A stretch of DNA of 64,000 bases from Phormidesmis sp963789215 (GCA_963789215.1 CAWBJY010000005.1:124001-188000), one strand, 5' to 3'; counted from the first letter of the stretch, positions 7,922-15,864 are shown. The notes: generated from the sequence alone by a model not told the origin. Made by a program: numbers and translations.

Positions 7922-9328
7922 ATGTTAGCTAATTTAGAATTTGGCCAGGATGCTGGCGATTTACCTGATAGAGCGGTTGTTGCTAACGATAAGCCTGTCT
8001 TAGACGACGGGGCCTATGTACTCGTTGTGCTGAATCGGGCTTTGCGAGGAGAGGATAATGCGGTGCTGGATGCTGCGCTCTATGGTGCGAAGGCGCTGGG
8101 TCTTTCGGTTGTGGTGTATAGCGAACTAGATGAGCAGGTGGCTTGGGCGTCTGATCGGCTGTTCTATTTTGCTTTGGGTGCGTTTAGGGACTGTGCGATC
8201 GCGCTTCAAAAGAAAAATATCCCTTGTATCCAGACCATCAAAAAAGGAGATACCGATCTCTTGTCGTCTATAGTCTCGAGGGCGGCAGTTGTTTACACAG
8301 ACGAAGACTATACGCATTGGGATAGGGCTAGGCTCGACGGACTTTTGGATATGGCTAGCCAAGCGGTGTTTTTTGTAGATGCTTCTAGGCTGGTGCCGAC
8401 GAAGGTGCTGCCGCAGGGGTTGAAAACGACGCCTGCTTTTAGAAAGGCGCATGGGGTGTTGCGCGATCGCTACGCAGACTTGCGGAAAGCAACGCCAGTA
8501 GTTGAAGCGAAAGCGATAGTGCTAGACCTGCCGAGCGATCACAACTTTGCAGACTACCGCGATGCCGATCTAAAAGAGCTGATTGCCAACTGCGATATCA
8601 ATCACGACATCAAAATCTCAGCGGAACATCCGCCGACACAGGCTGAGATAGAAACGCGCTTGAAGACGCTAAAGGAGAAGATTCTAGCTAAATACAAATG
8701 GATTAGAAACAACGCCGCGCTAGAGTATTCGACTTCTCAACTATCGCCCTATCTGCACTTTGGCATGATTAGCCCGCATCAGGTTTTAGCGGCGATTGAG
8801 TCGTCGGAGGTGCCCAAAACCTACACCTGGAAGTTTCGAGACGAGTTTTTGACCTGGCGGGAGTGGTCTCACTATCAGGCTTACTATGTGCCGAATTTGC
8901 ACGATTACGAAGCTTTACCTGAAAAGGTAAAAGAGACTTTGGCAGACCATGCGGACGATCCTCGGCCGGAGCTTGTCTCGGATGAGGATATTTTGCAGGG
9001 GCGGACGGCGGATGCTACCTGGAACGCGGCGCAAAGAGAGTGGATGAGTACGGGCTGGCTGCATAACAACTTGCGGATGTATTGGGCGAAGCAGCTACTG
9101 CGCTTTACCAAAACGCCAAAAGCCGCTTGGGAGATGGCCTGCTACATCAACGACTATGTTTCGTTAGATGGTAGAGACCCGGCTACTTATGCTTCAATGC
9201 AGTGGGCCTTTGGCAATGCGAAGAAGGGGTATAGCGAGAAGGCGATCTACGGCTGGGTTGCGCCTAAGTCTGACCGGGCGATTCTAAAGCGGGATGGCAT
9301 GGCGGAATGGATAGCGCAGCGTAAGTAA
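7922..9328 (+). CDS. Class II-type deoxyribodipyrimidine photolyase
   Basis: The 468-residue protein has an N-terminal alpha/beta domain (about 30-180) and a C-terminal FAD domain. The signatures are SPYLHFGMIS, DEFLTWREWSHYQ, WNAAQREW, NLRMYWAKQLL, SLDGRDPATYAS and the terminal IYGWV block. The WNAAQ, RMYWAK and LDGRDP set is characteristic of class II CPD photolyases, which split cyclobutane pyrimidine dimers with blue light. The family is uncommon beside class I and cryptochrome-DASH types in cyanobacteria, so transfer is possible. The ATG at 7922 is preceded by an A-rich stretch without a strong ribosome-binding site. It is monocistronic. Confidence 0.9.
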   Translation: MLANLEFGQDAGDLPDRAVVANDKPVLDDGAYVLVVLNRALRGEDNAVLDAALYGAKALGLSVVVYSELDEQVAWASDRLFYFALGAFRDCAIALQKKNIPCIQTIKKGDTDLLSSIVSRAAVVYTDEDYTHWDRARLDGLLDMASQAVFFVDASRLVPTKVLPQGLKTTPAFRKAHGVLRDRYADLRKATPVVEAKAIVLDLPSDHNFADYRDADLKELIANCDINHDIKISAEHPPTQAEIETRLKTLKEKILAKYKWIRNNAALEYSTSQLSPYLHFGMISPHQVLAAIESSEVPKTYTWKFRDEFLTWREWSHYQAYYVPNLHDYEALPEKVKETLADHADDPRPELVSDEDILQGRTADATWNAAQREWMSTGWLHNNLRMYWAKQLLRFTKTPKAAWEMACYINDYVSLDGRDPATYASMQWAFGNAKKGYSEKAIYGWVAPKSDRAILKRDGMAEWIAQRK

Positions 9329-9369
9329 TTTGGGTTGAGATGAGCTATGTAAGCTTATTGACTGAGACG

Positions 9370-9469
9370 ATCCCTTCTAGAAGGGTGGCGCGGAGCGACG
9401 GGATGGGTTTCGTTGTGTGGCGCGATGGGCCGACCCACCCCGCCCTTCGGGCACCCCTCTAGAGGGGAT
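9370..9469. repeat. Imperfect inverted-repeat element (REP/MITE-like)
   Basis: The left arm (9370-9408) and right arm (9433-9469) are imperfect reverse complements: both start ATCCC, carry an inner CTAGA palindrome (CTTCTAGAAG or CCTCTAGAGG) and end in TGGGT against ACCCA. They enclose a 24-base loop. Such GC-rich palindromes resemble REP-type or small non-autonomous repeats in cyanobacterial spacers. No transposase gene or target duplication is visible here. It lies just after the photolyase stop. Confidence 0.5.
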
Positions 9470-9540
9470 TTACTTTTGGCTGTGGGGTTGAAAGTATTGG
9501 AAGGGTGGGAGTTTGAGCTGATCGCTTATCTCAATCTACA

Positions 9541-9828
9541 GTCGCTTTGGCTACTCGCGAAGCTGTAAATACTTCTCGCGAAGCGACTAATCTTTCTCTC
9601 AAAGTCGCTTTGGCTGCTCTAGAAGCTGCGAATGCAGTTGGAAAAGTTGCTGTGACTGCTCCGAAAGCTGCAAATGCTAGTGCGAAAGTTGTTTTGAGTG
9701 CTCGAAGAACGGCTAGTGCTGCTCTAGAAGTTGATTTGTCTGCTCTAGAAGTCGTTGCGGGAGTTCGCGAAGCTAGTTTGTTTGCTCGCGAAGCGGCTAA
9801 CGTTTCTTTAAATACTCATGAGAGGTGA
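9541..9828 (+). repeat. Degenerate 21-bp tandem repeat, about 13 units
   Basis: From 9541 the DNA has a 21-bp period. Successive units centre on CTCGCGAAG, CTCTAGAAG or GGAAAAG, followed by a GCT/GTT codon and a variable part. Units differ at many positions, but none breaks the period, so indels appear to be excluded. It lies between the inverted-repeat element and the broken LRR gene. Confidence 0.6.
9547..9828 (+). CDS. Possible heptad-repeat peptide (doubtful CDS)
   Basis: The 21-bp repeat keeps one frame open for 93 codons from a TTG at 9547 to TGA at 9828. The product would be Ala-rich heptads such as SREATNL, ALEAANA, ALEVDLS and AREAANV. Hydrophobic and charged residues recur with period seven, so it could form an amphipathic or coiled helix. 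There is no ATG or GTG and no good ribosome-binding site; a stop lies at 9514 in the same frame. It resembles no family I know. It may be a tail broken off a larger repeat protein, or non-coding repeat DNA that happens to be open. Confidence 0.3.
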   Translation: MATREAVNTSREATNLSLKVALAALEAANAVGKVAVTAPKAANASAKVVLSARRTASAALEVDLSALEVVAGVREASLFAREAANVSLNTHER

Positions 9829-9907
9829 GCTGTCCTTGTATTGAGAGTGCTGGTTTACTTATCGGGTGTGGGCTGCGCTATGCTGTGCGCAACAATGATG
9901 GCGGAAT

Positions 9908-10090
9908 GTGGTGAACCGAGACGAGTTGCTTAGGCTGATTGATGAGGCGGCTGCGGATGAGCGGACAACGCTGGATTTGTCGGGAATGGGGTTGGATGAG
10001 CTGCCGCCGGAGATTGGTAAGCTGACGAATTTGAAGACGTTGGTGTTAGGCCGGTGGGATAAGAAAGACATGCGAAATTCTTGGCAATAG
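9908..10090 (+). CDS. ROCO gene fragment 1: N-terminal LRR cap
   Basis: This 60-codon piece starts at GTG 9908 (or GTG 9911). It reads a charged helix (NRDELLRLIDEAAADE) followed by a first LRR (LDLSGMGLDELPPEIGKLTN), the normal beginning of cyanobacterial LRR-ROCO proteins. It ends at TAG 10088. Just past that stop, the next frame continues as GNSLKMLPEELGQL, the expected following LRR. The stop is therefore the result of a frameshift, not a true end. Confidence 0.5.
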   Translation: MVNRDELLRLIDEAAADERTTLDLSGMGLDELPPEIGKLTNLKTLVLGRWDKKDMRNSWQ

Positions 10091-10091
10091 T

Positions 10092-10772
10092 TTGAAGATG
10101 TTGCCAGAAGAGCTAGGGCAGTTGACTGAGTTGCGATCGCTCCTCCTCCCTTACAACCAGTTTTCAGAATTACCAGAAGTGGTTGTGAAGCTGGATAAGC
10201 TGCGATCGCTCGACCTTAGGGGCAATCAGCTCACGACGCTGCCGGAAGTCGTGGGCCAGCTCATCAACTTGCGATCGCTCGACCTTTGGGACAATCAGCT
10301 CACGACGCTGCCGGAAGTCGTGGGCCAGCTCATCAACTTGCGATCGCTCGACCTTGGTGGCAATCAGCTGACGACGCTGCCGGAAGTGGTGGGCCAGCTC
10401 ATCAACTTGCGATCGCTCGACCTTTGGAGCAATCAGCTGACGACGCTGCCGGAAGTGGTGGGCCAGCTCATCAACTTGCGATCGCTCAACCTTAGTGGCA
10501 ATCAGCTGACGACGCTGCCGGAAGTGGTGGGCCAGCTCATCAACTTGCGATCGCTCAACCTTAGGGGCAATCAGCTGACGACGCTGCCGGAAGTGGTGGG
10601 CCAGCTCATCAACTTGCGATCGCTCAACCTTGGTGGACAATCAGCTGACGACGCTGCCGGAAGTGGTGGGCCAGCTCATCAACTTGCGATCGCTCAACCT
10701 TGGGGACAATCAGCTGACGACGCTGCCGGAAGTCGTGGGCCAGCTCATCAACTTGCGATCGCTCAACCTTAG
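10092..10772 (+). CDS. ROCO gene fragment 2: LRR array
   Basis: The 226-codon piece (TTG at 10092, or ATG at 10098) reads LRRs of the form LRSLDLxxNQLTTLPEVVGQL. It keeps LRR meaning up to about 10636. After the extra A at 10637 it turns into unrelated sequence (GGQSADDAAGS) and stops at 10772, while the true LRR continues one frame over. The last 45 codons are thus an out-of-frame tail. Confidence 0.5.
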   Translation: MKMLPEELGQLTELRSLLLPYNQFSELPEVVVKLDKLRSLDLRGNQLTTLPEVVGQLINLRSLDLWDNQLTTLPEVVGQLINLRSLDLGGNQLTTLPEVVGQLINLRSLDLWSNQLTTLPEVVGQLINLRSLNLSGNQLTTLPEVVGQLINLRSLNLRGNQLTTLPEVVGQLINLRSLNLGGQSADDAAGSGGPAHQLAIAQPWGQSADDAAGSRGPAHQLAIAQP

Positions 10773-10992
10773 GAACAATCAGCTCACGACGCTGCCGGAA
10801 GTCGTGGGCCAGCTAATCAACTTGCAATCGCTCAACCTTGGTAACAATCAGCTCACGACGCTGCCGGAAGTCGTGGGCCAGCTAATCAACTTGCAAACGC
10901 TCGACCTTGGGGGCAATCAGCTCACGACGCTGCCGGAAGTCGTGGGCCAGCTCATCAACTTGCGATCGCTCGACCTTAGTCGCAATCTGATA
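10200..10992 (+). repeat. 69-bp tandem repeat encoding 23-residue LRRs, 11 full units plus a partial
   Basis: Units begin at 10200, 10269, 10338, 10407, 10476, 10545, 10614, 10684, 10753, 10822, 10891 and 10960 (partial). The spacing is 69 bp except for one 70-bp step caused by the extra base at 10637. Units are nearly identical at DNA level. Nearly every unit carries the HIP1 octamer GCGATCGC in the LRSL codons; the units at 10822 and 10891 have lost it (GCAATCGC, GCAAACGC). Differences are concentrated in the codons just before NQL. This points to recent expansion or gene conversion. Confidence 0.92.
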
Positions 10993-12903
10993 AGTACCTT
11001 CCCTGACATCGTTAGAGAATTAGGCAAGCTAACATCTTTGATTCTTTGGGGCAACAAGATCTCCCAGTTGCCAGATTGGATTAAACAACTTACGACCTTA
11101 CAAAGGCTAGACCTCCGAGCCAATCGGTTACCGATTCCACCTGAAGTCCTCGGCGGAAAAGACCAGTATTCTGAGGAGCCTGCTAGTGCTGCTGAAGTCA
11201 TTGACTACTATTTTCAAGAAAAAGCCGACGAACCGCTTTACGAAGCCAAACTCATCATCGTCGGCGAAGGCAAGGCGGGCAAAACAACCCTCGCCCAAAA
11301 GCTCATAGACGCCAACTACGAACTCCAACCAGACGAAAAATCCACCGAAGGCATCGACATCCTCCCCTACGAGTTCGACCATCTTGACGGCCATCGCTGC
11401 AAAGTAAAAATCTGGGACTTCGGCGGCCAAGAAATCTACCACGCGACCCACCAGTTCTTCCTCTCCGAACGCGCCGTCTACGTCCTCGTTACCGACTCCC
11501 GCCAGGGCAACACCGACTTCTACTTTTGGCTAAACGCCATTCGGCTCCACGGCGCCCAAAGCCCCGTCCTGCTGATCAAAAACGAACAGCAAGACCGCCC
11601 CTGCACCGTCCCAGACAGGCAGCTACGCGGCGAGTTTCAAAACCTCAAAGAAAGCCTCGAAACCAATCTCTCCACCAACCGCAACCTAGATCGCATCAAA
11701 TCCACCGTCGAACAATACATCAGTAACCTGCCGCACGTAGGCGACGCCCTGCCTAAAACTTGGGCGCAGGTGCGTAGCGTTTTAGAGAATCAGGCGCTGA
11801 GTGGCCGCGATCGCTACATCTCCATCCAAGACTATCGCCAAATCTGCTGCGCCCAAGGCATCCCCGACCGCAACGAACAAGATCGCCTCAGCCACTTTCT
11901 ACACCAGCTCGGCGTATTCCTCCACTTCCACAAAATTCCGCTGCTCGCCAAAACCATCTTCCTGCAACCCGTCTGGAGCACCGACGCCGTATACAAAGTG
12001 CTAGACACACCCAAAGTACGAAAAGACTGCGGACGCTTCAGCCACAAAGATCTACAAGACATTTGGAGCGATCATCAGTACGCCGACCTGCGCAACGAAC
12101 TGCTCGCCCTCATGCAAGAATTCGAAGTCTGCTACGAAATCATCGGACGCCCACAGCACTACATCGCTCCCCACCTGCTAGAAGCCAACCTCCCGTCAGA
12201 GTACGAATACCATCAGGATTGGGACAATCAAAACAACCTGATTCTCTCCTACTCCTATCCCTTCAAGCCCAAAAACCTCTTCCCCCGCTTCATCGTGGCC
12301 CTGCACCGCTACATCGAAAAACAAAAGCTCGTCTGGAAAAACGGCGTCGTTCTCTCCATCGACAGCGCCCGCGCCGAAGTTATTGAAGACACCCACTACA
12401 AAGATGCCAACATTCACATCCGCATCTCCGGCACCGACAAAAAGCGCCTGCTCTCCATCATCGGCCACGAACTCGAAAAGATTCACGGCTCCTTCAACGA
12501 TCTCGCCTACGACACCCTCGTTCCCTGCAACTGCCCAGAATGCAAGCCCAGTCAAACCCCCTACCAGTTCGCCTATTCCGTCCTACAAAAGTCTCTTTCC
12601 AAGCAAAACTTCGAGATGCAGTGCCAGCAAAGCTTCAAGATGGTCAACGTTCGCCGCCTGATCGATGACGTGATAGAACCCTCTGTCAATCGCGACTCCT
12701 CAACGGTTTCGCCCCATGGCGAGGCCCAGTCAGGCAAGAACAATGCTAGCCCTTTTGCTAATCAAGTTGCGATCGCCGTCAACTTCCCACCCCAGCAATA
12801 CCAAGAGAACACAACCGACATGTCCACAACCATTCATCAACACGGCCAAGGAGACAACATCGCCGGGGACAAAGTTACAGGCGATAAAGTTAGCAGGAGA
12901 TAA
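10630..12903 (+). CDS. ROCO gene fragment 3: LRR end, Roc GTPase and COR
   Basis: This 757-codon piece holds five LRRs, then diverged LRRs, then the Roc domain from about 11245: P-loop GEGKAGKTTL, switch II WDFGGQEIYHATH, and KNEQQDRP in place of the usual NKxD. The COR region follows to about 12650, with a CNCPEC cysteine cluster near 12530. The frame ends with GDNIAGDKVTGDKV then SRR-stop, while GDKVAGDKI continues in the next frame. The ORF start at 10630 is internal to an LRR, so it is not a true start. Roc-COR proteins are GTP-regulated dimers; the bacterial partners of this one are unknown. Confidence 0.7.
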   Translation: MVDNQLTTLPEVVGQLINLRSLNLGDNQLTTLPEVVGQLINLRSLNLRNNQLTTLPEVVGQLINLQSLNLGNNQLTTLPEVVGQLINLQTLDLGGNQLTTLPEVVGQLINLRSLDLSRNLISTFPDIVRELGKLTSLILWGNKISQLPDWIKQLTTLQRLDLRANRLPIPPEVLGGKDQYSEEPASAAEVIDYYFQEKADEPLYEAKLIIVGEGKAGKTTLAQKLIDANYELQPDEKSTEGIDILPYEFDHLDGHRCKVKIWDFGGQEIYHATHQFFLSERAVYVLVTDSRQGNTDFYFWLNAIRLHGAQSPVLLIKNEQQDRPCTVPDRQLRGEFQNLKESLETNLSTNRNLDRIKSTVEQYISNLPHVGDALPKTWAQVRSVLENQALSGRDRYISIQDYRQICCAQGIPDRNEQDRLSHFLHQLGVFLHFHKIPLLAKTIFLQPVWSTDAVYKVLDTPKVRKDCGRFSHKDLQDIWSDHQYADLRNELLALMQEFEVCYEIIGRPQHYIAPHLLEANLPSEYEYHQDWDNQNNLILSYSYPFKPKNLFPRFIVALHRYIEKQKLVWKNGVVLSIDSARAEVIEDTHYKDANIHIRISGTDKKRLLSIIGHELEKIHGSFNDLAYDTLVPCNCPECKPSQTPYQFAYSVLQKSLSKQNFEMQCQQSFKMVNVRRLIDDVIEPSVNRDSSTVSPHGEAQSGKNNASPFANQVAIAVNFPPQQYQENTTDMSTTIHQHGQGDNIAGDKVTGDKVSRR

Positions 12904-13363
12904 AGTAGCAGGCGATAAAATCGGCACTCAGCTCAGTTCGCCACCCACCCCACCCGTCCCCAAGCCCAACTCAGCCACTCGCATTTTTCTCTCCTACGCC
13001 CTCAAAGACGGCACCGAAGCCGCCGCCCGACTTCGCTCCGACCTGATGTCTGCCGGATTCTCGGTATGGCAAGACATTGAAGATATGCAGGGCGGCACAG
13101 CGTGGAAAGCGCAGCTAAGACAAGCCCTGCGCGAAGTGGACGCTGTGGTGGTACTGCTCACGCCCGAAGCCGTCGCCTCCAAGTACGTAGAATGGGAAAT
13201 AGAAATGGCCCAAATGGTAGAGAAGACTATCTTTCCGGTGCTGGTGCTAGACTGCGAAATTCCAGAAGAGCTACGGCCCCTACACTATCGCAATCTCAGC
13301 ATCGAAGAAAACTACAGCAGCGAACTACTCTCTATCATCAAAGACTTAAATAATTTGAGCTGA
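12716..13363 (+). CDS. ROCO gene fragment 4: GDKV linker and TIR domain
   Basis: The meaningful part of this frame begins at about 12893, with GDKVAGDKIGTQL continuing the linker of fragment 3. The ATG at 12716 is probably not used. A TIR domain follows (about 12980-13350): RIFLSYALKDG, FSVWQDIEDM, VDAVVVLLTPEAV and SKYVEWEIEMA. The last holds the glutamate that is catalytic in NAD-cleaving TIRs. The domain looks intact. If the frameshift is real, TIR could only be made by re-initiation or by frameshifting. Confidence 0.65.
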   Translation: MARPSQARTMLALLLIKLRSPSTSHPSNTKRTQPTCPQPFINTAKETTSPGTKLQAIKLAGDKVAGDKIGTQLSSPPTPPVPKPNSATRIFLSYALKDGTEAAARLRSDLMSAGFSVWQDIEDMQGGTAWKAQLRQALREVDAVVVLLTPEAVASKYVEWEIEMAQMVEKTIFPVLVLDCEIPEELRPLHYRNLSIEENYSSELLSIIKDLNNLS

Positions 13364-13384
13364 GCGATACGACAAAAATATGTC

Positions 13385-14473
13385 TTACGTAAGAAAGGGT
13401 TTTAGTTTTTGGGCCATTTCAGCGCTAGCCTCATCATCGGTGACTAGCTCCACCTGATCTGCGCTAGCGGCTCCTAATCCTAAGTCGGCGGCTCGGCGAA
13501 TTTGAGCTTGGCTCCAGATAGATCCTGCTGAGACTTCTGGGGTGGTGCCCAACATTCGCAGAATGGCAATACCGACGGCATCAATGGCGATGCGGTCAGT
13601 GCTGGCGAGCATGACGTTGGCGTTGACGCGATCGCCCTGCTCTGGCCCGCCGTTTACAAACGCCTCAACCCCATCAATCACAATTAGCGCCGGACGATAC
13701 GCCTGGTTTACTTCGGCAATCATCAGCCGCTGACTCGCAGAGCTGTGGAGTTCTCGCATGTAGTCGTGCGCGTCGCCGGGCACCTTGCGGGCGACCATGC
13801 CAACTGCATTTTTGAGTGAGAGGGTGAAGTGACCCCCGAAGCGATGGGTTTTGAGACAGCAGGCGTTGATGATGGCATCGGCGTTGAGGACGGGGCGGGC
13901 GATCGCAAATCCTCTAGACCAGTTTGTGCCGTCGCTGGGAAAGTACTGCCAGTCGTCTTTGTTTAGCTCGTCGAATACGATGGGTGTAAAGCCGTATTGC
14001 TCTGCTAAAAAGAAGACTTTTTGCTGCTCCATGGCGGTGCGGGTGGTGGCCATACCGGAGCGATCGCCCACTGAAATTTGGCTGGCTCCATCGGCTTGAA
14101 CGGCTTGAACCAAAGTCTCTAATACGACTGGGTCGGTGGAGGCGGGGGCCAAGTCTCCGGTGTTGTAGTTGGGTTTGATGAAGACTTTTTTACCGCTGAA
14201 GCTGGGTGGGTTTAGAAGGGCGATCGCTCTGCGTACACCCTCTGCTCGATCGGCGGTGTTCACTAGGACAACGCGATGAGGGCTTAGCCCTGCCGCTGCG
14301 ATTGGCGTCGATTCTGCGAAAGCGGCGGGTGTTTGAGGAGATGTTGATGAGGCGCTGAACGTCTGCCTACCCAAAGAATGCAGGATAGGCGTTAGTACGG
14401 CTGCGCCGCTAACAAGGCTGACTCTTTTGATTAGCTTGCGACGAGAAGCCATCCAGTTCGAGAGATTAGGCAT
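13385..14473 (-). CDS. DUF362 domain protein with twin-arginine signal
   Basis: The 362-residue protein starts with SRRKLIKRVSLVSGAAVL, a twin-arginine-like export signal, followed by a DUF362 domain over about 65-360. Marks are KVFIKPNYNTGD, SVGDRSGM, CLKTHRFGGHFTLSLKN and a late FVNGGPEQGD. DUF362 proteins are widespread and uncharacterised, often near iron-sulfur proteins; no ferredoxin motif is present here. It converges on the TIR fragment with about 20 bp between. A periplasmic, possibly cofactor-binding role is all that can be said. Confidence 0.85.
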   Translation of the reverse strand: MPNLSNWMASRRKLIKRVSLVSGAAVLTPILHSLGRQTFSASSTSPQTPAAFAESTPIAAAGLSPHRVVLVNTADRAEGVRRAIALLNPPSFSGKKVFIKPNYNTGDLAPASTDPVVLETLVQAVQADGASQISVGDRSGMATTRTAMEQQKVFFLAEQYGFTPIVFDELNKDDWQYFPSDGTNWSRGFAIARPVLNADAIINACCLKTHRFGGHFTLSLKNAVGMVARKVPGDAHDYMRELHSSASQRLMIAEVNQAYRPALIVIDGVEAFVNGGPEQGDRVNANVMLASTDRIAIDAVGIAILRMLGTTPEVSAGSIWSQAQIRRAADLGLGAASADQVELVTDDEASAEMAQKLKPFLT

Positions 14474-14566
14474 GATAGAGGTTGCTATAGGCTAGTCGTC
14501 AATGCTGCTATTGTAGCGATTCTATCTTGCAGCAACCGGCCTAATTCCATGCCCAATTTAGCTAGT

Positions 14567-14782
14567 TTAGCCGCTGGATTTGACGTAGGCGATCGCGCCT
14601 CGCATCAAAATTGCGTTCTGCTCGCCTGCTTTGATACAAATTGAGTTTACGTCTTGCCAGATTAACGCGCCGACTAGCTCGTCGCCGGTGGTGAGCTTTA
14701 CTTCAACCGCTTGCTGATCGCGGATAAAGGTTTGGATTTGGCGGATGCTAGGGAGACCGGTGTCGAACGTGCTGGTAGCCAT
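14567..14782 (-). CDS. hfq: Cyanobacterial Hfq (Sm-like) protein
   Basis: The 71-residue protein matches cyanobacterial Hfq. It has the family N-terminus FDTGLPSIRQIQTFI, then Sm1 (VEVKLTTGDELVGALIWQD) and a short Sm2 ending in AIAYVKSSG. In cyanobacteria Hfq is linked to type IV pilus motility through PilB and has weak RNA-binding features compared with E. coli Hfq. It lies divergent from dapF, an arrangement also known from other cyanobacteria, which strengthens the call. Confidence 0.92.
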   Translation of the reverse strand: MATSTFDTGLPSIRQIQTFIRDQQAVEVKLTTGDELVGALIWQDVNSICIKAGEQNAILMRGAIAYVKSSG

Positions 14783-14988
14783 AAGAGTTCTTTTAGAATG
14801 GGCGCGATGGTTAGGAGACCGTTTGTTTGCTTAGATTGCCCGTGAAGCGTGGGTGAATGCGTTGGGTATTTACTGAATCGATGGCGGTTAGCGAACAGGT
14901 CTATCAATCCTAAAAGGTGAGAGGTCTTCGAGAGCGGTAGAATGCTGAGGATCGTAATTGATTGTTTTCTAGACTCTCTTTGGGCGCT

Positions 14989-15861
14989 ATGACGATTCCT
15001 TTTAGTAAGTATCACGGGCTGGGTAACGATTTTGTTTTGGTGGATAACCGGGACAGCGCTGAGCCAAAGATGAGTCCGGAAGAGGCGGTGGCGGTGTGCG
15101 ATCGCAATTTTGGTATCGGCGCGGATGGCGTTATCTTTGTGCTGCCTGCTACGGGCGAGACGGATTACACGATGCGAATTTACAACTCTGACGGTTCGGA
15201 GCCGGAGATGTGTGGGAATGGAATTCGCTGTATGGCTAAGTTTGTTGCGGACTTAGAAGCTCAAGACGGGAAGCAGCCTGAGCTGCCTCATACTTATCAG
15301 ATTCATACGCTAGCGGGTACGATTCGGCCTGAGCTGAAAGAAGGTGGATCGATCACGGTGGATATGGGCGAGCCGGGGCTACTAGCTAAAGAGATTCCGA
15401 CGACGCTGATTGCCGATGATGAGAAGGTGGTGGACGAAACCTTGAGCGTGGGCGGAAAAGACTATCAGGTGAGCTGTGTGAGTATGGGCAATCCGCACTG
15501 CATTACGTTTGTCGATGATGTGGAGGCGGTGCCGCTAGCGGAGATAGGGCCACTGTTTGAGCATCATGAGGTGTTTCCGGCGCGGATTAATACTGAGTTT
15601 GTGGAAGTGGTGCGGCCTGACTATTTGAAGATGAAGGTGTGGGAGCGGGGCGCGGGGCCGACGCTGGCCTGCGGGACGGGGACTTGTGCGCTGGTGGTGG
15701 CGGCGGTGCTCAATAAAAAGTGCGATCGCCAGGTGGAAGTGGAGCTGCCGGGCGGCAATTTGCAGATTGAGTGGGCGCAAAATAATCGGGTTTATATGAC
15801 GGGGCCTGCGACTTTGGTGTTTGCAGGTGGTGTGCTAGTTGAGTCTGCTGGACGGAATTAA
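14989..15861 (+). CDS. dapF: Diaminopimelate epimerase
   Basis: Starting at ATG 14989 gives 290 residues; the TTG upstream at 14962 is unlikely because the family begins MTIPFSKYHGLGNDF. The two catalytic cysteines sit in MCGNGIRC and ACGTGTCALV. The enzyme converts LL- to meso-diaminopimelate for lysine and peptidoglycan. surE follows after 3 bp, so the two are probably cotranscribed. Confidence 0.96.
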   Translation: MTIPFSKYHGLGNDFVLVDNRDSAEPKMSPEEAVAVCDRNFGIGADGVIFVLPATGETDYTMRIYNSDGSEPEMCGNGIRCMAKFVADLEAQDGKQPELPHTYQIHTLAGTIRPELKEGGSITVDMGEPGLLAKEIPTTLIADDEKVVDETLSVGGKDYQVSCVSMGNPHCITFVDDVEAVPLAEIGPLFEHHEVFPARINTEFVEVVRPDYLKMKVWERGAGPTLACGTGTCALVVAAVLNKKCDRQVEVELPGGNLQIEWAQNNRVYMTGPATLVFAGGVLVESAGRN

Positions 15862-15864
15862 CCG

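Larger units (their letters stand above)
9908..13363 (+). pseudogene. LRR-Roc-COR-TIR (ROCO) gene broken by three +1 frameshifts
   Basis: Joined across three shifts, the reading frames make one protein of about 1,150 residues: N-terminal leucine-rich repeats, a Roc GTPase, a COR region, a linker of GDKV/GDKI repeats and a C-terminal TIR domain. The shifts lie between about 10050 and 10087, at 10637 (an extra A inside an LRR unit) and at 12892 (an extra A inside the GDKV linker). Each adds one base, moving frame 2 to 0 to 1 to 2. Homologous protein sequence continues on both sides of each break. TIR at the end of an NTPase and repeat-sensor protein resembles bacterial NLR-like immune proteins (inference). 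The pieces are listed separately below. Confidence 0.75.

Noticed and set aside
10170..10640. 156-codon minus-strand ORF with a 23-residue repeat
   Set aside because: It is the antisense of the 69-bp LRR array; the repeat keeps it open by periodicity. The plus strand has true LRR meaning.
10200..10992. Possible CRISPR array
   Set aside because: Units are 69 bp without unique spacers and encode LRRs in frame, so it is a coding tandem repeat.
9908..13363. Programmed frameshifting in the ROCO gene
   Set aside because: Three +1 shifts without shared slippery sites in one gene are unlikely to be programmed; mutation or sequence error is simpler.
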